Source: Chrysopilus asiliformis (Eukaryota > Arthropoda > Insecta > Diptera > Rhagionidae). From it: a stretch of 64,000 nt of DNA. A program made the position numbers and the translations under genes. The notes below the pieces were generated by a model, which searched no databases, was not told the DNA's origin, and saw only the letters and a program-made list of their open reading frames with translations. The stretch lies in NCBI GenBank assembly GCA_964034945.1, contig OZ035961.1:29055684-29119683 (forward strand), read 5' to 3'. The first letter of the stretch is position 1. Every line of letters begins with the position of its first letter. Positions 43,926 to 55,839 of the stretch are shown here, one piece after another.

Positions 43926-45277
43926 ATTGAAACAAACCCTAATCTCTCTGATAAAGATTTAGAAATTTTCAAGATTAATTTCAAACCATTGATGATTTCT
44001 TCCCATTCCCCATCCCCCTCCCCACTCCTTTCCACCTTTAACCCCTGCTCAGCACCGGTAATCTGTTCCGGATTCACACAAAATCACCATACGGGTATAA
44101 AAATATGAGCACCCTGCTTTTATACCAAATAATTAATGGAGATATGCTTTTAGCACAGTTCCATTCTAAAATATATCACAGTTTCAATACGAAGGTGAAA
44201 CACTTTCAAAGAATACCTAACTGTAAGCCATCATACATAAAAAAAAGTTTTGATTTTTTTAGAAATTCTTGTATTTGGGACCTCACCTTTCATATTTATG
44301 AGCTTTAACAACCGGATATATTCTTGAGGGTTCCTTTAATTTTGTTAATATTAGCTCATGTTGAAGCATACAAAAACCTTTGATCTTAAACTCAATTGTA
44401 GGATTTCCTGTTGCCTCACAGAGGATTTTGATTTTACTCGAGAAGTCAATTGTTAAAGAGCAACTCGCTTTGATAATAAATTTTCACCTTGTAAATAGTA
44501 CGTAGCTCTAGCGTACGTTACGTAAAGTAACTTTACTATTATTGAGACATTACAATATTACTAATTTATATAAATTTGAACTATTTCCCATCAAACCATT
44601 AACTAATGAATGTTTAACAAATTTTGTAGATAAATAAGACGGTAAAAATTACCCGTGTATAACTAATCTTTTCTTTAATGTGCGATAAAGGATTTCGACG
44701 AAACCACGTTTTGCGGCAAGTTTTATACCTCTGAGCCGATATAGTGTGATAGTAAGGTAAAGCTGTGTATTATTTTTGCAAACTTTCATTTAGACACTTA
44801 GACTACTTACTAATTTGTTGTTGGGTAGAACAAGAGACTCCTAAGGAGCCCAAATAACATCACTTTCGTGAATTGTTTGCTATAAAACCGGCGAATAAGA
44901 TGTTTTAAAGAAGCATTAACAATAACTGGAATAACAGCGGCAGTCATAAACCAGGAACAGCTATGATGATGGATTGAATTTTCTTTAGTGAAATGCCTTT
45001 TCATACCTTGTTGAAATTAATTAAAGGACTTATATCTGCCCATATTTGTGTGTACAAAATTTAAATGCATATGTATGTAGTATATTTAAACACACTTTTG
45101 TTCCATACAATTAAGGTCATTATGTTCAGACAATAATAAGAGGATTGGCTTAATGTGACGTGATAAGCGTAGGAATGTCTGCTAGAAATGTTAGTAAATT
45201 GCTTAAATTTTGGAAGCTGCTCCAATTTTGTGAATAAAAGCATATTTGATGTCTTTGTTATAAATGGATATCATATA
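43926..45277. other. AT-rich stretch with an orphan family A end
   Basis: ATCACCATACGGGTATAAAA at about 44083-44102 is a lone family A subterminal repeat. No gene is seen in the remainder. Confidence 0.45.
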
Positions 45278-45942
45278 TGCCCGGTTCGTCAGTGACAGTT
45301 TAAACTCCGTTTAACCGGCGATAAAGTTTAAACTGCCGTTTAGCACGAAATTGTGTTTTTCAGTGACAGTTTATCTCTAACCAAAAGTTTAAACGGAGTT
45401 TAACTTAAACGGCCATGGATGAGGGTTTAAACTGCCGTTTTTCAAAACTTATTTGTCATTTGTAGATCCATGAAGAATAAAACACACAAAAATGGACTGC
45501 ATCACTTTTTTTTTGCTCTCCACAATTTCACTATATTTTTTTACACATTTGAAACACAATTACAACCGAAATAACAACCGAAATCACAACGGAAATAGCA
45601 TCCGAAATAACAACCGAAATCACAACCAAAATAACAACCGAAATAATAACCGAAATTAAAATTGTTTTATTTTTTATAGAATTTTATAATTAATGCGTAA
45701 ACAAATATTACGAAAGTGATAACTAGACAAATACATCAATGATTTTATGACTGAAAAATTTGACATTTCAATATATTTTACTTGTATAGTAGACTGCAAA
45801 ATTGACAAAAAAGTTTAAACTTTAGTTTAATAAAACGTTCAATTCCGTTTGCCTGAGAAACACCAAAAGTTTAAACTGTCGTTTAAACTTCATTGTGAGT
45901 TTAACTAAACTAAAGTTTAAACTTTCACTGAAAAACCGGGCA
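45278..45942 (+). mobile_element. PIF/Harbinger-like element H, copy 2
   Basis: 665 bp between two ATA copies (45275-45277, 45943-45945). Starts TGCCCGGTTCGTCAGTGACA and ends CACTGAAAAACCGGGCA, and shares nearly all end sequence with copy 1 at 25104. The coding fragment is gone; in its place is a 12-bp repeat (45562-45657). Confidence 0.7.
45562..45657. repeat. 12-bp tandem repeat (ACAACCGAAATA)n
   Basis: About eight imperfect units; copy 1 of the same element has only about two. A copy-specific expansion. Confidence 0.75.
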
Positions 45943-46403
45943 ATAGGGATATCAACATTTTGTGGGTACAGCTGTGCTTTTACTTTATGTACTACACCTG
46001 AAAATATAGATATACCTTGTCTAATAACGAGAATGTAAAAAAAGACTGCTTTGGTTGAAGAATATTAAAGGTATGGTATGCGCTTGATCAAGTTGCGGCT
46101 TCTTGTGTTATCGATTTTGTGTTCAAATCACCAAAACAGATTTTGTGATAATAATTTTCGTCTATTCTTAATTAAGTTTGATATTGAAAGCTGTTGTTGG
46201 TTCAAGAAATTTTTGTCACCGCTTTTCACTGTATTTACAAAATGGAGATTATTTTAATTTACAGGTTTACATTGTTTTAATTTAATTTGTTTACTAAAAA
46301 AAACTTTTTGCTATCATTGTCTGAAATTTTATCAAAACTGATTTTTTTCTTTAAATTTTATGTTGAAAAAAATCAGTTAACCCAGATAATCCCTTGAGTC
46401 TAA
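45943..46403. other. AT-rich non-coding stretch
   Basis: Nothing recognised. Confidence 0.4.
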
Positions 46404-46439
46404 GGTCCGTTTACACTTGGGATTTTTGAATTTCTCCTC

Positions 46440-47068
46440 GAATTGGCAATTATTGAAAACCCGTATGGTGATATTCATATCAAAACTCGAACAGTTGTAC
46501 CAAAATTCCACTTTGAAGTCAAACTTTCCAATAAGATTTTTGAAAATTTATTCCAATCGGATTTTGATGTATGGGAGTTTTATGTAGAATCATATCCTAA
46601 ATAACTTTTGTTCTTGAACTTTTTTGATAAGATGCACCGTTTTTGAGATATTCGCAAAAAACGTTTTCGTTCGTATGGGGGGTACCCCCCCTAATGGTCC
46701 ATTTTTGCCCGTTAACGAACGTAGCCTTGAATTTTACGAAAAACGAATCTACGCAAAATTTCAAGTCTGTAGCTCAATCCGTGCGCCCGCAATCCGCGCC
46801 ACAGACGGATGGACGGACGGACAGACGGACAGACGGACAGACGGACAGACGGACAGACGGACAGACAGACAGACGGACAGACGGACGGATGGACGGATGG
46901 ACGGACGGACGGATGGACGGACGGACGGACATGCAAAAATTAATTATTTTTATCATTCTAAACACACTGGTGTAGTTCATTTTTGTGTGTGATGACGGGA
47001 TCTTGGCATTACAAACGGTAAGGCAAAGTTAATATACCCTTTGGTTTCACCATACGGGTATAAAAATA
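46440..47068 (-). mobile_element. Helentron-like family A copy 4
   Basis: Nearly full-length: AATTGGCAATTATTGAAAAC, ACCCGTATGGTGATA, the 'gttcgtatggggggtacccc' region, a roughly 130-bp GACGGACA microsatellite (46802-46930), 'cattctaaacacactggtgta', and the end TTTCACCATACGGGTATAAA. Only the outer few bases of the hairpin terminus are missing. Confidence 0.7.
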
Positions 47069-47124
47069 GAGTTTAGGCGTTTTTCCGGAATAAATTTCTG
47101 AATTTTTTGTCGTGACCTATGGAT

Positions 47125-47181
47125 TCCATTACACTTTTTTCCAGATTGGATTTAAATCCAATCTCGAAAAAGTCTAATGGA
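47125..47181. repeat. 57-bp near-perfect palindrome
   Basis: Arms read TCCATTACACTTTTTTCCAG and, inverted, TCCATTAGACTTTTTCGAGA, meeting at ATTGGATTTAAATCCAAT. About four mismatches in total. Confidence 0.8.
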
Positions 47182-47552
47182 GACTCAAAAAACTTTGCAT
47201 CATGATTTAAATCTCCTTACTGTCATGATTTTTTTCGGCTACTGAAAAGTAAGATTTTGTTTTGACATTTGTTCAATTTAAATTGGCTGATTTCTAGTTG
47301 GCTGCCCTGATTACCTCCTGGTTGACATTTCTAAGCACGCTATGGAGACACAATAAATATAAAAAATCATTACTGAAAATGCCCACGCGCTGATTTCACT
47401 ATTCGCCAAAATATGGAGTGGGAAAAAATTATGATTTTTAAAAGTCCAATGGAGTCGTGGGGTAATGTTCTGAATTTTTTGTCAGTTATGCAACATGAAA
47501 CTACGGTTGAAGAATATAATTCGCGGAATAAAGTGTCAGGTGTAAACGGCGC

Positions 47553-50042
47553 ATAATTGACAGAAATTGTTCAAATTTTGTTTTCTCGAATCATATTTTT
47601 CAAAAAAGTATTTGATATAATATTTTGTAGAATATTTTCACAATCATTTTTGACTAAACAAAAATAATAAAGAAATTGATGATAAAAAATCAAAATCTAT
47701 GGGCCGCAGGAGGTGTTTTTTAAAACAAGTGAACTTTGGAAAAAACCAAAAAATTCAGTTTTGAAAAAAAAAAAAAACTGCGGCCAAGATCTTGTTTTAA
47801 GAGCTTGTTTTTAGAGCTTGTTTTAAGAGCTTGTTTTAAGAGCTTGTTTTAAGAGCCTTTTTTAAGAGCTTATTTTATTTTTTGTCGATAAAACCCGAGA
47901 CCCGTGCACTAAATTTCAAGCATGTAGGAGATCCATCTTCCCGATTTATACGTGAATGAAAAAATTTCCTATTCGTAGTTTGCCTTCAAAGCAAAAGTAA
48001 GAAACGTTATGAGTTTTGACAAAAAAATGAAGACATCTTACTTCCTAGTGTAATAGAAAAAAACATCCTAAAAATATATTTCTTTTCCGTTTTCACGAAA
48101 ATATGACGTACTTACTGCCAAAGGTATTGTCGTTGAATTCTTTGGTTAAGATGTCGGACTTATTTCATGATCTGCAAGTGTGAAATGTTAGCTAAAATTA
48201 AGAATAAAAAGAAATCCCCAAAAGTGTTTGATGATGTGCAATATTAACTCTTATCGGCAATTTCCCTATCAAGAATCTATCAAATAAGTGAAATTTTGTT
48301 TCAGCATTTAGTTGTAATAAGCCCTACATTACGTTTAGTCACGTCATTCACAAATGAAAATAGAAATTTCGTTCAGCGGGATGTCTTCACAAATGGCATA
48401 CTATGCGATGAAGTAATAATAATTTGTATCTACACCTACATGTATAGGTAATAATGTGTGGGTGCTGGTTGAAAGTACCATACTTAAAAGTCTTTAACCT
48501 AATTGTATATCCAACGTTATTCGCGCATTAGCAACGAGTCTCATTTGACTGAAAAAAATCTACAAAATATCCTGGCTTATCTGGAGGGTGGTATATGCGT
48601 TTTGTCGCGCGGCCTCTTCAGTTTTCCCTTTCAGTTATTTTTAAGGAAATTGTGGTATAAGTATTCCTGAAGTTAGCAAATTTAATAAAAACAAATGAAT
48701 CACTTTGTCATTAAAGTGAAAAAATTCCAATTTTCGTTCTTGAAAAGCAAAACAAGAAAAAAAATATTAACAGGAAATTATAAATATGATTAATTTACTG
48801 TACACATGAAATTTTGGGCATTACTTCAACTAAAGGAATGAGTGCGTGTCAGGAAGGTCGTAAAGGTTGACTTTTCACATGAACCTACTTCAATATACAT
48901 GAATGGATGTTTTCATATATACGATATTTTGGTATAAGGTGTAGCTGAACATATCGGTTAATATTTTATATTTTCAGTGGTTATATAAATGTACACGCAT
49001 GCAAACATCTATAGTAGTGTTCACAGGAGGATAGCTCTTGGTTTATTGAAAAAATTCCTTACCAAATTATTTTCGTCGTGAAAATTAAGTTAGGCACGAA
49101 AGACTTTTATTAATTTAGAGTGGCAGAAAAGCTTATACTAGATGCTAAATGCTATTTATTCATTTAGTTAAAAGTACCTATATAGCTGCACTTTAAACAA
49201 GTTTTGTGAAGTTAATTAAAACTTCCTTTTATGCCCAATTAAATTTTTGAAATACACGAGCAGATGATGATAAAACTTTTAGATATCCAAAAACATGAAA
49301 TTCTATAAATATTTCTATTAACTTTTACAGTTTAATTATCTCAAAAACTAGTCAAAAAACTTTTTAGATATCGTCGCTTTTTGAACTTTTTACAAAATAA
49401 GCTACAGTTTAATTAAAAATATTTCAAGTTTGAGAATTATGCTTGTCCAGCAAAAATGTCTTTTTGGTATCAATTTTATGTAGATAAGATAAAAAATCTA
49501 GTGCCAATTTTACCACTCACGGCGAACGACAAAAATATAACTTTAATTTACGTCATTGCGGATAACTAAAAACAATTTAAGGCTAATGGTCCATTTCCAC
49601 TGGAAAAAACTCGAGATGTTCTGCCCTCGTCGAGTCATTCGCCGCCTTTCGGCGAAAAATTCTGCGAAAAGTGTCCACACAACATTTGTCATTATTGGCA
49701 ACATCCGTTTTTATACACGCAGCCCACTTCCGCTAAAACTAGGAGTAGTTGGCAATGATTCTAATTTCTATTGGCTGGGCTGCGATTTTTAAAATAATTA
49801 CCGGGAAAGATGGTGTCCAACAAATATCAATTTCTGGAATATTACCGCGCACGTTTTCACTGAATATTTTGACAAAAAAAATTACAGCATGTTTACACAG
49901 AAATAAAAAAGTCGCAGAAGTGAGCGCGAGAAACTTAAAGTAAAAATCGTAGAAATTTTAACTGATTCCACCGGGACCAAAAAATACGATGGAATCTTGA
50001 TTTGTAAACGCCACGGGTTTATGAATTACACAGCGGTGTTTA
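47553..50042. other. Mostly AT-rich non-coding stretch
   Basis: 47788-47875 holds about six units of a 13-bp tandem repeat (TTTTAAGAGCTTG). No gene is evident; frames at 49556-49943 overlap a GC-richer patch (49600-49760) that I cannot assign. Confidence 0.45.
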
Positions 50043-50870
50043 TTATGATATAAGATTTTGTTTCTGCATTTTCGTCTGTCTGTCCGACTGTCTCTCCGTC
50101 CGTGAAGACTATAACTTTCGAAAGGATTGATCTAGAAACTTGAAATTTTGTATAATTACGTTTTTCGTAAATAGCTAGGCCAAGTTTTCGAACGGGCAAA
50201 ATCAGACCATTTCTTCATGCCTGCACCATACAAATGAAACAGTTTCCTGAAATTTTATTTAAAACGGTGAGTTACACTGAGGGAATTCACAGTCCTCTTT
50301 TAAAATGCGGGTAAATTTACCGCTCGGTAATTCAGTCAAATTTAACAGATTTTTACCGAGACGGTAACTTGGTTCATGTAAAAATGAATTACCGGATTCG
50401 GTAATTGTATACATGCCTCGAGTCGTGTTTTTCAGCCTCGGTATTCGGTATCAAGAATCAACCGCGAGTGGCGCTAGTAATGTTTTTAGTTGTCAAAATT
50501 TCTCGCTGGTTATCTCTGCAATTTTTTTCAATTTTGATAGCCGTTGCCACAATAGAAATTCAAAGGAATACATCAAACATGGATTTAAAGGTATATGATA
50601 TATTTTACAATCAAATTCGCAGTTCATGATTTGGTCACGTATCAAATAAAAGCGCTGTTCTCAAATCTGTGCTGTGGGATGTTCACAGCAGAATATTTTC
50701 AGTCTTTTAATATTACCGAAAATACCGAATACCGAATACCGAAGAGGATTGTGAATACCCTCACTGAAAAATTTAATCAAGCCAAATGTGTTTAGAATAT
50801 CATTTTACATAACTCTTCCATACGTCAAAATTCAATCGAAATACTCCTTCCTACGTACTCCCTAGAAATA
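50043..50870 (+). mobile_element. Helentron-like family B copy 3, interrupted
   Basis: Left of 50275: the GTCTGTCTGTCC tract, 'cgaaaggattgatctagaaacttg' and 'cgtaaatagctaggccaag'. Right of 50766: AAATGTGTTTAGAATATCAT and TCCATACGTCAAAATTCAAT. Both match, reverse-complemented, the copy at 59985-61145. Confidence 0.55.
50275..50766. mobile_element. MITE P with CASTGAGGG ends
   Basis: 492 bp; the left end CACTGAGGGAATTCACAGTC and the right end read inward CAGTGAGGGTATTCACAATC agree over about 23 bases. Hyphenated palindromes TACCGctCGGTA, TACCGagaCGGTA and TACCGgattCGGTA, plus CCGAATACCGAATACCGAA, fill the ends. A middle AT/GC-mixed part has small frames without clear meaning. The interrupted family B sequence on both sides confirms an insertion; superfamily not assigned. 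Confidence 0.65.
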
Positions 50871-50876
50871 TGATGT

Positions 50877-51470
50877 TTATACCCGTATGGTGAAACCGAA
50901 GGGTATATTAACTTTGCTTTACCGTTTGTTACGCCAAGATCCCGTCATCACACACAAAAATGAATTACACCAGTGTGTTCAGAATGATAAAAAAAAAATT
51001 GAATTTTGCACGTCCGTCTATCCGTCCGTCTGTCCGTCTGTCCGTCCGTCTGTCTGTCCGTCCGTGTATCCGTCTGTGGCGCGGATTGCGGGCGCACGGA
51101 TTGAGCTACAGACTTGAAATTTTGCGCAGATTCGTTTTTCGTAAAATTCAAGGCTACGTTCGTTAATGGGCAAAAATTGACCATTAGGGGGGTACCCCCC
51201 ATACGAACAAAATCGTTTTTTGCGAATATCTCGAAAACGGTGCATCTTATCAAAAAAGTCTAAGAACAAAAGTTATTTAGGATATGATTCTACATAAAAC
51301 TCCCATACATCAAAATCAGATTGGAATAAATTTTAAAAAATCTTATTGGAAAATTGGACTTCAAAGTGGAATTTTGGTACAACTGTTCGAATTTTGATAC
51401 GAATATCACCATACGGGTCTCCAATGATTGCCAGATTGGCAATTATAGCTTTTGTTATGTTTTTATTTTT
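50877..51470 (+). mobile_element. Helentron-like family A copy 5
   Basis: Starts TTTATACCCGTATGGTGAAA, has a short GTCCGTCTGTCC tract (51010-51075), and ends TCACCATACGGGTCTCCAAT with the hairpin ATTGCCAGATTGGCAAT and ATAGCTTTTGTTATG. Complete or nearly so. Confidence 0.7.
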
Positions 51471-53401
51471 AAATAATTTTTTCCCGTATTTGGACGGATT
51501 TTAACTTTGGTTAAAAGACGGATCTGTTCGAAATTTTCCCGAGTTCTGTAGCGCTTCTGTACATAAAATTTCCAGAGTATATTCAACTATGTCAGAAAAA
51601 TATCATTTGACCGCTAGCTGGATAAGGCGATGTATTATTTATGAAAAAGAAATTTTATTCATTTATCTACAACATGTTTATTTATTCACAAACTTGCATT
51701 ACGATGTGTATCGTACATACATTATGGCTAATTTTATTACGAAACCGGATAAGAGAACATCCCGCTTAGCAGCACAAATTTTCCTAACCCGATTGATGTG
51801 CTCTTAAGAAGTATCGACTGTATTTAATTTTTGTAGTTTGTATTTAAAATAGGAAATGTTTTTAATAAATAAAACAAAGGATTCTTTGATTTGATTTAAA
51901 AAAAAAACAATATTTGCTCAGAGGGAGATTACTATCTTCGTAACCGTGACCCCTTTCCTAAAATAAAGTCTGGAATCGCGCTTGGTTTACTGTTCTATAT
52001 TCCCATAGTCGCAACCCTTACCCTGAATTAAAGTCTGGGATCGCGCCTTTTTTCTACCGGTTTCATGTATCTGCCTGAAAATTAAAAATCGTTTTGTAAT
52101 TAAAAAAAAATATTCAACTTACAAAGTTACATATGTATAAATGCAATAGGATATTTCAATTAAAACAATTTTAAAATCCCGTTTAATCCATGGAAGCGTT
52201 AAAATGAATATCCACTTCAAAAAAAAAAATTTTTTTTTTTTCGGAAACACGTTTTTTCATATTACAAAACAATAGCTTTTTTTGATGCGCTTAAACATTC
52301 CACAGCCACATATGAAATTTACCTTTTTCATTGCATAATTGTGTAACTATACCGCAGCTTTACCCGTATGTTATGCTCACGTATGTGTAGAGTCATGCTC
52401 TCCTACATAAAGAAAGATAATTAGGTACAATTCATCAAAGTACTTACGCTTCAGCAATTACGATAAAAACTTAATTACTACTAAGCAGGAATTACATAGG
52501 TACCTACATATACCGGCACCTACATATAAATATATAGTGAAACTTTAAGTGAGAACCATGACATAACGTGATGATGCACGAACTTCATCCCTTAAAATTT
52601 TATACATTTTCTATTTATACATACATATATAATATATATGTATAGATGAGTAGAAAATTACCCTGTAAAAACTATATTCGTTATAACGAATTTGCAAACA
52701 TGAGCATACACAAAGATACTGGAGTATAACTAATGCTTTATCATTACTTTTCCATTTTCGCAGTGTAATTAAATATTTCAAAGAGTTCTCTAAGTGTACT
52801 TTGACATGCTTTTTCATACGGAGCTATCGGCAAAGACACAGTAATCGCATTTTAGATACTCGTACACAACATACAGGACTTAACCCTCTTTGCGTGCAGA
52901 ATTATCCTAAATTGAGGCATCAAATTCACAGCAAATGCATATGGTGTCGAATTAAGTGACTTCTTTAACGCGATTGTCACGTAAGTAACCACCTAACAAG
53001 TTAATTTTTACTTAAAAAAAAAGATTTTATGGGAATTCCTTTTTTAATTAATGAACACCATTAAATGTTAATATAATAACCTGTTATAATAAAAACTATA
53101 TTACGGTGTGTCGCCATTACAATGATTTATCCCCATAATAATAACATTTTACTTATGATAAAGCAACCACAATATTGAACTGTTTTTTTCTGAAATTAAA
53201 ATTTTGACCATTCGGAACTTATGTTTATAAAACTAAAACGAGATATTTAAATCAGATGAACTAGAAATATTCCAACTTTGATTTACATTTTCAATCCCCT
53301 TGAGGAATTATGCGAAAAAATTGATTTGGTTGAAATTGAGCATTTATCCTTTCCTTTGAATATATCATTTTTTTCTCAAAATATTGCAGGTGTACATTTC
53401 A
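51471..53401. other. AT-rich non-coding stretch
   Basis: 51937-52045 is an imperfect two-fold tandem repeat ('aaataaagtctggaatcgcgc' / 'gaattaaagtctgggatcgcgc'). The 72-residue frame at 51589-51807 is unrecognised and has no context. Confidence 0.4.
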
Positions 53402-53646
53402 CCCTAAAAAGATTTTTCTGACACACATACTCGGGTATGCACATGGAATACCATACATTTTGTAGGGAAATCACAACTCGAAACGCCAATGTACCCATCA
53501 TTGATTTTTTTTCTGGAGTTTGAATTTTGATGTCCTGTTTTCGAGAACAGTTCAATAAGCCTCAGCCCTGAATTCAAAACGGTCAAACAATAATAACTGT
53601 TGAAAAACATAATTCATACCCGAGTATGCATTTAGCCTTTTTAGGG
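53402..53646. repeat. Inverted-repeat element, 245 bp
   Basis: CCCTAAAAAG with CATACTCGGGTATG near the left end returns inverted at the right (CATACCCGAGTATG, CTTTTTAGGGG). Non-coding interior. Confidence 0.5.
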
Positions 53647-53649
53647 GTA

Positions 53650-53848
53650 TTAAAGAGAAAACATATTTTTTTGGGCATTGTGTATCAGAAATAAAAGAGA
53701 GATGAATGCTTAAAAAAATTATAAGAAAAGATATTTATTTTCTTGATTTTTTTTTGAAAAAGTACAAAACATTTCAATAAAAAAAATATGTCTCGTTTTT
53801 ATTGCTGATACACATAGCCCAAAAAATTATTTGTTCTCTTTGATTTTT
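53650..53848. repeat. Fold-back element, about 50-bp arms
   Basis: AAAGAGAAAACATATTTTTT, then GGGCATTGTGTATCAGAAAT at the left returns inverted at the right with several mismatches (ATTGCTGATACACATAGCCC, TTTGTTCTCTTTG). It abuts the previous inverted-repeat element directly. Confidence 0.6.
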
Positions 53849-53880
53849 AGAACGCTGCAACTAAAGCTTGTTTCTAAACA

Positions 53881-55839
53881 TCTATATAAAATCGTTTAAC
53901 CTGATTGATTGACTGACTGATTGACTGACTGATTGACTGACTGATTGACTGACTGATTGACTGACTGATTGACTGACTGATTGACTGACTGATTGACTGA
54001 CTGATTGACTGACTGATTGACTGACTGATTGACTGACTGATTGACTGACTGATTGACTGACTGATTGACTGACTGATTGACTGACTGATTGACTGACTGA
54101 TTGACTGACTGATTGACTGACTGATTGACTGACTGATTACTGACTGATTGACTGACTGATTGACTGACTGATTGACTGACTGATTGACTGACTGATTGAC
54201 TGACTGATTGACTGACTGATTGACTGACTGATTACTGACTGATTGACTGACTGATTGACTGACTGATTGACTGACTGATTGACTGACTGATTGACTGACT
54301 GATTGACTGATTGATTGACTGACTGATTGACTGACTGATTGACTGACTGATTGACTGACTGATTGACTGACTGATTGACTGACTGATTGACTGACTGATT
54401 GACTGACTGATTGACTGACTGATTGACTGACTGATTGACTGACTGATTGACTGACTGATTGACTGACTGATTGACTGACTGATTGACTGACTGATTGATT
54501 GACTGACTAATTGACTGACTGATTGACTGACTGATTGACTGACTGATTGACTGACTGATTGACTGACTGATTGACTGACTGATTGACTGACTGATTGACT
54601 GACTGATTGACTGACTGATTGACTGACTGATTGACTGACTGATTGACTGACTGATTGACTGACTGATTGACTGACTGATTGACTGACTGATTGACTGACT
54701 GATTGACTGACTGATTGACTGACTGATTGACTGACTGATTGATTGACTGACTGATTGACTGACTGATTGACTGACTGATTGACTGACTGATTGACTGACT
54801 GATTGACTGACTGATTGACTGACTGATTGACTGACTGATTGACTGACTGATTGACTGACTGATTGACTGACTGATTGACTGACTGATTGACTGACTGATT
54901 GACTGACTGATTGACTGACTGATTGACTGACTGATTGACTGACTGATTGACTGACTGATTGACTGACTGATTGACTGACTGATTGACTGACTGATTGACT
55001 GACTGATTGACTGACTGATTGACTGACTGATTGACTGACTGATTGACTGACTGATTGACTGACTGATTGACTGACTGATTGACTGACTGATTGACTGACT
55101 GATTGACTGACTGATTGACTGACTGATTGACTGACTGATTGACTGACTGATTGACTGACTGATTGACTGACTGATTGACTGACTGATTGACTGACTGATT
55201 GACTGACTGATTGACTGACTGATTGACTGACTGATTGACTGACTGATTGACTGACTGATTGACTGACTGATTGACTGACTGATTGACTGACTGATTGACT
55301 GACTGATTGACTGACTGATTGACTGACTGATTGACTGACTAACTCATCAACGCCCAGCCCAAACCCCTGAAGCCAGAAACTTGAAACTCTCACAGTATGT
55401 CCCAACCATCACGTAGGCGGTCACTAAGGCGTGGTTTTCCGAAATTTTACCGCTAAAGGGGAAAACGGGGGATTAAGGGGGTTTCGGTATTTTTAAACCG
55501 TGATTTTCGCCATGAATCCTGCTCAATAGGAGGCTGAAAAGTTTCCCTCGGGGGTTTTCGGGGTCACTGATCACGAATCCGGTGTTAGTTTTTCAAAATT
55601 CGGAACGAAAGGTCCTGTAAGGATAACGCAAATATCCTTTTTCTCATTTTCCCCCGGGAAAAATAGCATTAGGGGTTTTTGGGATCACTGATCACGAATC
55701 CGGTGTTAGACTAATTCGCAACGGAGAGTCCTGCAAGGATAAGATTTTTCTCAAAAGCTTTTAAGTTCATTCCGGTTTTCTTCGTATTTTAAAACTTATA
55801 CAAAAAACTTAACGCGGCATCGACGGGTATGCAAGGTAG
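53881..55839 (+). mobile_element. Helitron family E copy 2, satellite-bearing
   Basis: 5' end TCTATATAAAATCGTTTAAC preceded by A; 3' end GCGGCATCGACGGGTATGCA then AGGTAG followed by T. This is the same terminal pattern as the Helitron-N copies (hairpin then GCAAGCTAG) with decay. Most of the 1959 bp is the 12-bp satellite. The 3' flank holds conserved family E phrases such as CATCAACGCCCAGCCCAAAC. Confidence 0.65.
53898..55342. repeat. 12-bp satellite (GATTGACTGACT)n, about 120 units
   Basis: Very homogeneous array; rare 1- to 4-base slips shift the phase. A minus-strand frame of 422 codons (54137-55405) is an artefact of the unit length. Confidence 0.95.

Larger units (their letters stand above)
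46404..47552. mobile_element. Candidate TIR element K holding a family A copy
   Basis: GGTCCGTTTACACTTGG at the left and an inverted GCGCCGTTTACACCTGAC at the right could be terminal repeats. Between them lie a family A insertion and a 57-bp palindrome. Boundaries and target duplication are uncertain. Confidence 0.35.

Noticed and set aside
46624..46992. Overlapping frames with RTDGQTD or SVRPSV repeats
   Set aside because: Microsatellite core of a Helentron-like element; the same applies to 50887-51269, 43647-43835 and 60626-60933.
49590..49975. Possible TIR element (TGGTCC...GGACCA with CACTGGAA-like inner bases)
   Set aside because: End similarity is too short and uneven, and there is no second copy in the window.
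54137..55405. 422-residue SQSV/SQSI/NQSV repeat protein
   Set aside because: Pure satellite translation. The phase changes between SQSV, SQSI and NQSV reflect small slips in the array.
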